A stretch of 32,557 nucleotides of DNA from Candidatus Nanoarchaeia archaeon. GTDB lineage: Archaea; Nanobdellota; Nanobdellia; JAQUSD01. Below are positions 7,277 to 13,680 of this stretch, piece after piece. The translations under genes and the position numbers were made by a program. The notes under the pieces were generated by a model that was given only the letters and a program-made list of their open reading frames with translations, ran no database searches and had not been told where the DNA came from. The DNA is taken from assembly GCA_028715295.1 (NCBI GenBank), contig JAQUSD010000007.1, forward strand, positions 1 through 32,557, written 5' to 3'. The number at the start of each line of letters is the position of its first letter. Within the stretch, counting starts at the first letter, position 1.

Positions 7277-8713
7277 ATGGAAGTTATTCTTACTGCAGAC
7301 AAAACCCAGACATCAAATTTCAGAGGACAGACATATGGAGGGTTTTATGCTTGTTTAGGTAATTCCTATGATAACTCCTTAGCAAGACATTTGATAATGC
7401 CTCAGACAAAAAGATTTATGCCGATTGGTTTAAGAAAAGCTGAATCAAGCCTGATTAATTCAGGCATAAAAGCAAAATCAGTTCATATAGATGAGATAGA
7501 AAAAAATATTACAAAAGAAACAAAATTCGTCTGTGTTTCATGTGTAGACCCTCTTGGAAATGGGCCTACTTCAGGATTGTTTAAAATATACAATAATGAA
7601 GGGTCTGTTCTTGAAAAGGAATTCAAATATATGATGGATAAAATAAAAAGTCTGAAAGCAAAACATAATTTTAAAGTTCTTGCAGGTGGCCCTGGAGTAC
7701 AGTGGCTTATTGGAAAAGAAGATTATTTTGGGATTGATTATTTATTTTTCGGGGAAGCGGAAATCACTCTCCCAAAAATCATAAAAAATCCTCCTGAAAA
7801 AAAAATAATAAATGCAGAACTTCCAAAAGAACATGAAATAACAGCAATAAAAGCGCCTTCATGCTTTGGTGCTGTTGAAATAACAAGAGGGTGCGGAAGA
7901 GGTTGCAGTTTCTGTGCTCCTGCAACATCTGGAAAAATAAGAAATGTTGATTTAAATCAGATTATTGATGAAGTAAAAATAAATGTAAATGCAGGATACA
8001 GAAAAGTAAGCCTGCGTTCAGAAGACTTCCTTCTTTACAAAAATAAAAAGCTGATACCACAGACTGACGAAGTGATGGAGTTAATGAAATCTGTTTATAA
8101 CATAAAAGGTGTCAGTGAAGTTAATCCAATACATTCTTCTTTTGCGAGCGTACTTTCAAACACAGAACTTGTGGACAAACTTGATGGTTTTTTTAAATCA
8201 AAAGGAAGGAAAAGTTTTGGATTTCAGCCTGGGATTGAAACAGGCTCTGAAAGACTGATAAGAAAGTATATGCTGGGTAAGAAATACCCTTTCAAACAAG
8301 ACTGGAGTGAAATAGTAAAAGAATCTCTGGCAGTTCTTGAAAAAAAGAGGTGGGTAACAACATCGACAATGATTTTCGGACTTCCAGGAGAAACAGAAGA
8401 CGATTTAATTGCAACTGAAAATCTCATTGATGAAATAAAAGATTATTCAACAATAATAGCCCCACAGATTTTTGTCTCATACTCAAATGCAAGTATGAAA
8501 GATAAAAAAACTGAGAAAATAGATTATCTCAGAATTAAACTGATTAATAAATGCTTTAGAATGGATTTCAAAAAAGCAGTAAAACTTAATTCAAGTTTCA
8601 GTGGAAAATACAATTTAAGAAACATAACTCAGAACAGTATAGCAGAGTATTCTTTTCCATTTCTCAACAAAATAATTAACAAAAAAGAAGAAGAACTAAG
8701 AAAAGCAGTATAA
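7277..8713 (+). CDS. Radical SAM protein with B12-binding-like N-terminal domain
   Basis: A 478-aa protein. The N-terminal 190 residues look like a cobalamin-binding-type Rossmann domain (VCVSCVDPLGNGP, VLAGGPGVQWLIG, DYLFFGEAE), although the DxHxxG cobalamin ligand motif is not evident. The radical SAM core begins at ITRGCGRGCSFC, with C206-x3-C210-x2-C213 binding the [4Fe-4S] cluster. IFGLPGETEDD is a later SAM-barrel element. The family fits archaeal B12-binding-domain/radical SAM proteins of unknown substrate. A GGAG ribosome site precedes the ATG. It converges with the MacB-like permease gene, stop to stop, with no spacer. Confidence 0.88.
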   Translation: MEVILTADKTQTSNFRGQTYGGFYACLGNSYDNSLARHLIMPQTKRFMPIGLRKAESSLINSGIKAKSVHIDEIEKNITKETKFVCVSCVDPLGNGPTSGLFKIYNNEGSVLEKEFKYMMDKIKSLKAKHNFKVLAGGPGVQWLIGKEDYFGIDYLFFGEAEITLPKIIKNPPEKKIINAELPKEHEITAIKAPSCFGAVEITRGCGRGCSFCAPATSGKIRNVDLNQIIDEVKINVNAGYRKVSLRSEDFLLYKNKKLIPQTDEVMELMKSVYNIKGVSEVNPIHSSFASVLSNTELVDKLDGFFKSKGRKSFGFQPGIETGSERLIRKYMLGKKYPFKQDWSEIVKESLAVLEKKRWVTTSTMIFGLPGETEDDLIATENLIDEIKDYSTIIAPQIFVSYSNASMKDKKTEKIDYLRIKLINKCFRMDFKKAVKLNSSFSGKYNLRNITQNSIAEYSFPFLNKIINKKEEELRKAV

Positions 8714-9970
8714 TTATTCATATCTAAGGGCGTCAATGGGATTTAAATCAGAAGCTCTTTTTGCAGGAAGATAGCCTGCAACAATTCCAACTCCTGAAGC
8801 AAATAATATTGAAAGCATCATCATATCTGGGTATATATCAACAGGAAGGCGGATATTTGAAGTTAAATTCACACTGATGATTTCAGCACCAATCAAAGCA
8901 CCTACAAAACCAAAGAAAACACCAATCATACCACCAATAAATCCAATTATACCAGCTTCTGTAATAAAAAGCAGTAAAACATCTCTTGATTTAGCACCAA
9001 CAGCCTTCATTATGCCTATCTCCCGCGTCCTTTCCATTATTGACATATACATTGTGTTCATTATACCAACCCCGCCGACAATCAAGGCTATGCCTGCTAT
9101 CCCGCTGACAAAAATAGTTATCATTGAAATAACTATGTTAACCCTTTCCTGTATTGTTTTTGAACTTGTAAGTGTAAAATCTTCATTTCCTTCTGAAACA
9201 TGGTGCAGAGTCCTTAATCTCTGTGCAATAGCTTCTTCAACCTCATCAATTATGGTTGAATCAACAACCTTAACCTCTATTGAACTTACTAAATTGGAGC
9301 CAATATCCGGAAGGAGTCTTCTTGCCTGCTCTTTTGGTACAAAGATATATGAGTCCTGAAGTCCAAATCCTGCTCCACTCTTGATTATGCCTGCAACCCT
9401 AAAGCTTACACCTTCAATGATTATGCTATCCCCAACTCTTATCTCTTTGCTGAAAAATTCCTTTGCAACAGCATTTCCAATAACAGCAACATAAGTATCA
9501 TAATCCTGAAGAAGCCTTCCTTCCCCTATTTCATAATTTATAACTTCAACCCACTCGGAAGGTTCAACTCCATTCAGAGTTGTTGTAAAAATCTGTTCAT
9601 TGTAATAAATTCCAACATTGCCTCTTACAATCCCGTTTGCAGCCTTTACACCATAAATATTTTTAATTGCAGACAAATCATTTTCAGTAAGAACTCCTGC
9701 TGTTGGAAGATTCAAAAAAGTTGAAGCCAGCGGATTCTGCCCAGGACCTGCCTGAAATGAAGCGCTTTGTTTTCCCGCAGTAATCTGAATTAAATCAGCA
9801 CCAAGAAAACCTAATTGTAAATTTACAGCAACTTTCAAACCCTGCCCCAAGGTATTCAAAGCAACAACTGCTGCAATACCAATAACTATACCGATTATTG
9901 TAAGCCAACTTCTTGTGCTTCTCTGAAATATTGTCTTAAAAGTCAGATTGAATAAATCGTTCAGTTTCAT
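8714..9970 (-). CDS. ABC transporter permease, MacB/FtsX type
   Basis: A 418-aa permease with the MacB layout: one N-terminal TM helix (about 20-42, SWLTIIGIVIGIAAVVALNT), an extracellular domain (45-280), then three C-terminal TM helices. The coupling segment MERTREIGIMKAVGA is the family signature next to the second TM helix. MacB-type exporters act as mechanotransmitters rather than classical channels. It ends a three-gene operon with an ATPase and an extracellular anchored protein, 15 bases downstream of the latter. No membrane fusion protein or outer-membrane partner is present, as expected for an archaeon. Confidence 0.94.
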   Translation of the reverse strand: MKLNDLFNLTFKTIFQRSTRSWLTIIGIVIGIAAVVALNTLGQGLKVAVNLQLGFLGADLIQITAGKQSASFQAGPGQNPLASTFLNLPTAGVLTENDLSAIKNIYGVKAANGIVRGNVGIYYNEQIFTTTLNGVEPSEWVEVINYEIGEGRLLQDYDTYVAVIGNAVAKEFFSKEIRVGDSIIIEGVSFRVAGIIKSGAGFGLQDSYIFVPKEQARRLLPDIGSNLVSSIEVKVVDSTIIDEVEEAIAQRLRTLHHVSEGNEDFTLTSSKTIQERVNIVISMITIFVSGIAGIALIVGGVGIMNTMYMSIMERTREIGIMKAVGAKSRDVLLLFITEAGIIGFIGGMIGVFFGFVGALIGAEIISVNLTSNIRLPVDIYPDMMMLSILFASGVGIVAGYLPAKRASDLNPIDALRYE

Positions 9971-9985
9971 TTAACAGGCAACCTC

Positions 9986-10888
9986 TTATTTCTTTTTTCT
10001 TCTACTTTTAAGGAAGTGATATAATATAAATATCCCTGCAAAAGCAATAAACAGGAAGCCGATAATATTCACTAAAGGTTCAATAGATAGGCCACTATAA
10101 GATATATCAGAAAATCTTGTATCCCCTACATTAAGAACCGCTGATTTTATTTTCTCAACCCTCTGTTCATAAATATCTGTATATGTGATTTTAAAATCAA
10201 TATCAATTTCTCCTTCAGAAAGTGGTATTACATCAAAGCTTGCAGAAGTATAATCCCATGAATTAAGGCTTCCAAGATAACTGCTCTTTCTTGCATTTAA
10301 AACAATATTTTCATTATCCATGATTTCTACATTAACCCCACCTGCTGTAAAAAAACCGATATTTGCGATTATTAAAGAAACAACCCCTGCGTTGCCTTCT
10401 GTAAGAACCTTGGGACTTATGCTGTCAATCTGCAATAAAAAATCCATTGAACTGTCCCTCACAATCAAAGGGATGTGTACTGTTGTGTTTGAAGGAAAGT
10501 TGAATACCCCATAATTTGCCACAAGTTCAATAACATGATTTCCATAACTGACATTATCCGAAATTTTCAAAGGGATATAATGTTCAGTATATGAATTTGG
10601 GTAAACATAGCCAACACTTATTATTCCTGAATCCTTTGTTCTTGCAAAAGAAACCCCTCTTGGAAGTTCAATCTGATAAAAAAGATTTGAAACTTTCATA
10701 TTAGTATCCCTTGTTGTTGCTGTAGGAACATTTGGATTTGCAAATATTATATGAAGCAACACCTCATCTCCGGGGATAATTTCATCTTCAACAAATCCTG
10801 CCGTTATCTGGAGTGCACCTTCACTTGCATAAACAAAAGGCATAATTGCTATAAATAAAATTAAGGTTAAAATCCACCTGCTATTCAT
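9986..10888 (-). CDS. Membrane-anchored extracellular protein (COG1361-like) of the ABC operon
   Basis: A 300-aa protein with an N-terminal signal peptide (WILTLILFIAIMPFVYA, cleavage near 21), two beta-sandwich modules of the CARDB/S-layer-like type (about 30-145 and 155-255) and a C-terminal TM anchor (about 270-292) ended by the stop-transfer basics SRRKKK. It lies between the ATPase (3-nt gap) and the permease, so it is probably the outward-facing partner of the transporter. Proteins of this shape accompany MacB/LolD-type ABC genes in many archaea. Substrate unknown. Confidence 0.8.
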   Translation of the reverse strand: MNSRWILTLILFIAIMPFVYASEGALQITAGFVEDEIIPGDEVLLHIIFANPNVPTATTRDTNMKVSNLFYQIELPRGVSFARTKDSGIISVGYVYPNSYTEHYIPLKISDNVSYGNHVIELVANYGVFNFPSNTTVHIPLIVRDSSMDFLLQIDSISPKVLTEGNAGVVSLIIANIGFFTAGGVNVEIMDNENIVLNARKSSYLGSLNSWDYTSASFDVIPLSEGEIDIDFKITYTDIYEQRVEKIKSAVLNVGDTRFSDISYSGLSIEPLVNIIGFLFIAFAGIFILYHFLKSRRKKK

Positions 10889-10891
10889 AAT

Positions 10892-11650
10892 TTATTTAAC
10901 ACCTTTCTTCTTTTTATGGTTTTGCGTATCAAGTTCTTTTATAACTTTCCTATCAAGTTCTTCACCCTTGACTTCGCTTATTATTTTTCCGTCAAGCATT
11001 CTGAATATTCTTTTTGCTTTTTTTGCAACATATTCATCATGAGTGACTATAACAACCGTATTCCCCTGATTCCAAAGTTCTTTGAAAACTTCAAGTATTT
11101 CCCTGCCTGTTTCAGAATCAAGGTTTCCAGTAGGTTCATCTGCGAGTATAAGTGTTGGATTGTTTGACAATGCTCTTGCTATTGCAACCCTCTGCCTCTG
11201 CCCGCCTGAAAGCTGATTTGGGAGATGGTGCATTCTGTCGCTGAGCCCTGTTTTTTTAAGAAGTTCTTCTGCTTTTTTCTTTCTTTCATTTTCACTTTTA
11301 TTTGAGAATATCATTGGGAGCTGGACATTTTCAACAGCACTCAGATAAGGCGACAAAAAGAAAAACTGGAAAACAAAACCTATGTTTTTATTTCTAAGAA
11401 AAGTAAGTTCTTCATCACTTAAGTCAGAAGCTTTTTGCCCATTTATAAAAATATCACCTGAAGTGGGGGTGTCAAGCAGTCCAAGAATATGCATAATTGT
11501 TGATTTTCCACAACCAGAAGGACCAACTATTGAAACAAAATCCCCTTTATATATTTTAAAATCCACCCCTCTGAGGGCATGAACTTTTGTCTGCCCTAAA
11601 TAATATGTCTTCCTTAAATCCCTAACTTCAATTACTGCTTCTTTTTCCAT
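10892..11650 (-). CDS. ABC transporter ATP-binding protein, LolD/MacB family
   Basis: A 252-aa nucleotide-binding subunit. Walker A is GPSGCGKST (43-51), the Q-loop lies in GFVFQFFFLSPYLSA, the signature is LSGGQRQRVAIARAL, Walker B is LILADEPTGNLDSETG, and the H-loop is VIVTHD. The early DLRKTYYLG and the GNLD after Walker B are typical of the LolD/MacB branch. It is the first gene of the three-gene export operon. The tail is lysine-rich (NHKKKKGVK). Confidence 0.96.
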   Translation of the reverse strand: MEKEAVIEVRDLRKTYYLGQTKVHALRGVDFKIYKGDFVSIVGPSGCGKSTIMHILGLLDTPTSGDIFINGQKASDLSDEELTFLRNKNIGFVFQFFFLSPYLSAVENVQLPMIFSNKSENERKKKAEELLKKTGLSDRMHHLPNQLSGGQRQRVAIARALSNNPTLILADEPTGNLDSETGREILEVFKELWNQGNTVVIVTHDEYVAKKAKRIFRMLDGKIISEVKGEELDRKVIKELDTQNHKKKKGVK

Positions 11651-11690
11651 CTAAATCAGAAAATGTTGTTGAATAATAAAAAGGTTATTG

Positions 11691-11810
11691 TTAAAACTTC
11701 TCTTTCTTGGTTTTTGCCTTTTCTCTTTTAGGTTTGTGTATTTTTGTTTTTACTTTTGATTCAACCTTGAGTTTTTTATCCCAATGAAATTTTGTTCTTT
11801 GTTTCTTCAT
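11691..11810 (-). CDS. Lysine-rich 39-aa protein of unknown function
   Basis: A 39-codon frame (MKKQRTKFHWDKKLKV to KAKTKKEKF), with about half the residues Lys or Arg. Its start has a strong GGTGAT ribosome site seven bases upstream, within a 31-bp block that is repeated 72 bases further upstream before a 14-codon frame. I do not recognise a family. The composition would suit a nucleic-acid- or ribosome-associated peptide. It fills most of the 276-bp gap between the methyltransferase and the ABC ATPase, and lies 40 bases before the ATPase start, so it could lead that operon. The ribosome site argues that it is translated. Confidence 0.55.
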   Translation of the reverse strand: MKKQRTKFHWDKKLKVESKVKTKIHKPKREKAKTKKEKF

Positions 11811-11837
11811 AATTATATCACCTTTCTGTATCTTTAA

Positions 11838-11882
11838 TCACTTTCTAACTTTCAAATGCTTAGCATTCAAAAGTTTCTTCAT
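11838..11882 (-). CDS. Possible 14-aa leader peptide
   Basis: The frame MKKLLNAKHLKVRK starts behind a near-copy (GTTGAT rather than GGTGAT) of the ribosome site used by the 39-aa gene, and ends 27 bases before that gene's ATG. Most of it is an 11-bp hairpin. It may be a leader peptide controlling the downstream gene, or a decayed copy of its start. Confidence 0.35.
   Translation of the reverse strand: MKKLLNAKHLKVRK
11849..11873 (-). promoter_or_regulatory. Hairpin inside the 14-codon leader
   Basis: On the minus strand CTTTTGAATGC (11873-11863), a TAA loop and GCATTTGAAAG (11859-11849) form an 11-bp stem with two G-U pairs. The U-rich run expected of a terminator does not follow. The hairpin lies wholly within the 14-codon frame, so a translating ribosome would melt it. 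A regulatory role is inference. Confidence 0.5.
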
Positions 11883-11926
11883 AATTATATCAACTTTCTG
11901 TATTCTAAACATCAGTTTAGTTTAAT

Positions 11927-12577
11927 TTAAATAACTTGCGAAATAAATGGAATTGTTTCCGAATCATTGGTTTTTTTCACACGGGAATACGTATTGATAA
12001 ATGACTTAGTTTTAACAGCTTCAAAAATCTCAAATCCAGAATTGTTTAAAAGTTTCTCAAGTTCATAAAGCGAATAATATGAAAAATACCTCTCACAACC
12101 CCCATAAGATTTTGAACTGACAAACCCTTCTGAATCTCCTTCTTTAACACAAAGAAACAAAACCCCGTCAGACTTCAGAACCCTGTAAAACTGACTTAGC
12201 ACATCATACGATTCCTGTTTAGGAATGTGCAGAAAAGAAGCGCACGCCCATATGCCGTCAAATATATCTGCACTGAAAAGCAGATTTCTCATATCCATTT
12301 TAAAAAATTCAGCTCTTGGGGCCCTTTTCCTTGCAATATCAAGAATCCTGTCGCTTAAGTCAATGCCTACAACATCATAAGCAGACTGTGTTAAATACCA
12401 TGCATCTCTCCCGTGTCCGCATCCAGCATCAAGTATTATTTTATCATAACCAGTATGACTTTTAAATCTGTCAAGAAGAGGCTTCATAACATCAAATACA
12501 TCTTCAGAATCATTTTCCAACGCATAGGATTCTGCAATACGATTGTACTCTTTTATTGTTTTCTCAACAGCATCCAT
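11927..12577 (-). CDS. Class I SAM-dependent methyltransferase
   Basis: A 216-aa protein. Motif I is IILDAGCGHGRDAWYL (about 47-62), followed by VVGIDLSDRILDIARKRAP for the ribose-binding acidic loop, a motif IV-like DGIWACASFLHIP, and the later strand VLFLCVKEGDSEG. The N-terminus (EYNRIAESYA) is typical of small-molecule methyltransferases. I chose the ATG at 12577 (MDAVEKTIKEY) over an upstream in-frame codon at 12610, whose extension (MFLSDYNILC) is atypical. It follows alba by 48 bases on the same strand. Substrate unknown. Confidence 0.88.
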   Translation of the reverse strand: MDAVEKTIKEYNRIAESYALENDSEDVFDVMKPLLDRFKSHTGYDKIILDAGCGHGRDAWYLTQSAYDVVGIDLSDRILDIARKRAPRAEFFKMDMRNLLFSADIFDGIWACASFLHIPKQESYDVLSQFYRVLKSDGVLFLCVKEGDSEGFVSSKSYGGCERYFSYYSLYELEKLLNNSGFEIFEAVKTKSFINTYSRVKKTNDSETIPFISQVI

Positions 12578-12625
12578 TACACATAAAATGTTATAATCAC
12601 TTAAAAACACTACTAAAAGAACGCC

Positions 12626-12895
12626 TTATTTCTTAAGAGTAAGTTCCATTGTTGAAATTCTTGTCTGTCCTTCCCGGTTTCTTACAACTTCTGAATTAAC
12701 AGCAAATCCGTCTAACTTAACCTGCCCCATATACCTTTTTTTAACTATTTCAGCAACATCAACAGCTCTTGATATCATATTGCCCTTTGCTTTCAGTATT
12801 ACTTCGTCTGAGCCTGTATTGAACTGGAATATTACAGCAGTAACATAATCCATCACAGGCTTTTTTCCAATAAGAACCTCATTACCAAGAGCCAT
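12626..12895 (-). CDS. albA: Chromatin protein Alba
   Basis: An 89-aa DNA/RNA-binding protein. The N-terminal NEVLIGKKPVMDYVTAV carries the conserved lysines (GKKP) that contact DNA and that acetylation targets in Sulfolobus. SRAVDVAEIVKKRYMG is the second helix, and the C-terminal EGQTRISTMELTL hairpin ends the fold. Alba dimers coat archaeal DNA and also bind RNA. Length matches the family. A clear TATA box 27 bases upstream implies a nearly leaderless transcript, with the methyltransferase gene behind it. Confidence 0.96.
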   Translation of the reverse strand: MALGNEVLIGKKPVMDYVTAVIFQFNTGSDEVILKAKGNMISRAVDVAEIVKKRYMGQVKLDGFAVNSEVVRNREGQTRISTMELTLKK

Positions 12896-12921
12896 ATTCA
12901 GTTGATTTTAATTTGAACAGG

Positions 12922-12930
12922 TTTATATAA
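12922..12930 (-). promoter_or_regulatory. TATA box of alba
   Basis: TTATATAAA on the minus strand lies 27-35 bases before the alba ATG. Initiation about 25 bases downstream would fall within a few bases of the start codon, giving a leaderless or very short-leader mRNA. The rest of the 175-bp gap to 13071 holds no gene I can support. Confidence 0.7.
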
Positions 12931-13070
12931 GTAATGGTATTGAAAATTTGGTTTAAACAGAGGATATTTATTCTAAAATTCAGACTGCACTTGTATCTGC
13001 TAAGAATATCTATTGGCTTACAACAAAGCTTTTAATTGTTAATCTGCATATATTACATGGTAATATTAAA

Positions 13071-13628
13071 ATGAGAAAAATGGAGTTTTCAGGAATAACT
13101 GTTGGAGAAGCAATGACAATCAATCCAGTGATATGTTCTCCTGAAATCAATGCAAAGGAAGCTGCTAAAATCATGATTAAAAACCATGTAGGCTCTCTTG
13201 TTGTTGCAAAGAATAAAAAATTAATGGGCATTATAACAGAAAAAGACATGCTTAATAAATTAATTGCAAATGCAAAATCCCCAGAAAAAGTTCTTGTTAA
13301 GGACATAATGACTAAAAAACCAATATCAATTGGTAGGAGAACAGACATTGCAGAAGCTCTTGACTTGATGATACGAAATGATTTCAGAAGACTTCCTGTT
13401 GTTGAAAATAATTCCTTAGTAGGCATAATAACTGAGAAAGATTTGCTTAGAATAGCACCCAAGGTGATGGATTTTCTTATTACCAAGAAAAAAATAAAAG
13501 AGATAAACAGAAAACCAATAAAAATAAGAGAAGTGCAGGGCATGTGTGAAGAATGCGGTAATTTCTCAGGAGAGCTGGTTGATAAGAACGGCATATTCAT
13601 CTGTCATGACTGTGAGTATTCTGCATAA
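13071..13628 (+). CDS. Tandem CBS-domain protein with C-terminal zinc ribbon
   Basis: A 185-aa protein. Two CBS motifs follow each other (VGEAMTINPVICSPE to GIITEKDML, and VKDIMTKKPISIG to GIITEKDLL), forming one Bateman module that usually binds adenosine ligands. The tail carries a zinc ribbon, MCEECG then CHDCE. This CBS-plus-ribbon architecture is common in archaea, with no settled function. Starts at 13071 or 13080 are possible. The TATA-like CATATATTA at 13047-13055 fits a leaderless start at 13080 better. Confidence 0.9.
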   Translation: MRKMEFSGITVGEAMTINPVICSPEINAKEAAKIMIKNHVGSLVVAKNKKLMGIITEKDMLNKLIANAKSPEKVLVKDIMTKKPISIGRRTDIAEALDLMIRNDFRRLPVVENNSLVGIITEKDLLRIAPKVMDFLITKKKIKEINRKPIKIREVQGMCEECGNFSGELVDKNGIFICHDCEYSA

Positions 13629-13646
13629 AAGGTTCTAAAAGTCAGT

Positions 13647-13655
13647 TTTATATAA
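13647..13655 (+). promoter_or_regulatory. TATA box of the surface-protein gene
   Basis: TTTATATAA ends 26 bases before the ATG at 13681, so the transcript should begin at or very near the start codon. It sits in the 50-bp gap after the CBS gene, showing that the surface-protein gene has its own promoter. Confidence 0.7.
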
Positions 13656-13680
13656 ACTAAAAAAATTAAATTATAATGTG

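Larger units (their letters stand above)
11801..11903 (-). repeat. 31-bp direct repeat covering two start regions
   Basis: Positions 11801-11831 and 11873-11903 are the same 31-bp sequence with one mismatch, 72 bases apart. On the minus strand each copy contains ATACAGAAAG, a G(G/T)TGAT ribosome site, an AT spacer and ATGAAGAAAC. Each therefore supplies a complete initiation region, one to the 14-codon and one to the 39-codon frame. The single difference (GGTGAT versus GTTGAT) weakens the upstream ribosome site. Confidence 0.9.

Noticed and set aside
8877-9359. 160-codon plus-strand frame
   Set aside because: It lies wholly antisense to the MacB-type permease, whose domains and motifs are clear. 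Its Pro/Ile/Ser-rich composition is typical of an antisense shadow.
13010-13600. 196-codon minus-strand frame
   Set aside because: It is antisense to the CBS-domain protein, which has intact CBS motifs and zinc ribbon. The minus frame is low-complexity and hydrophobic without a family match.
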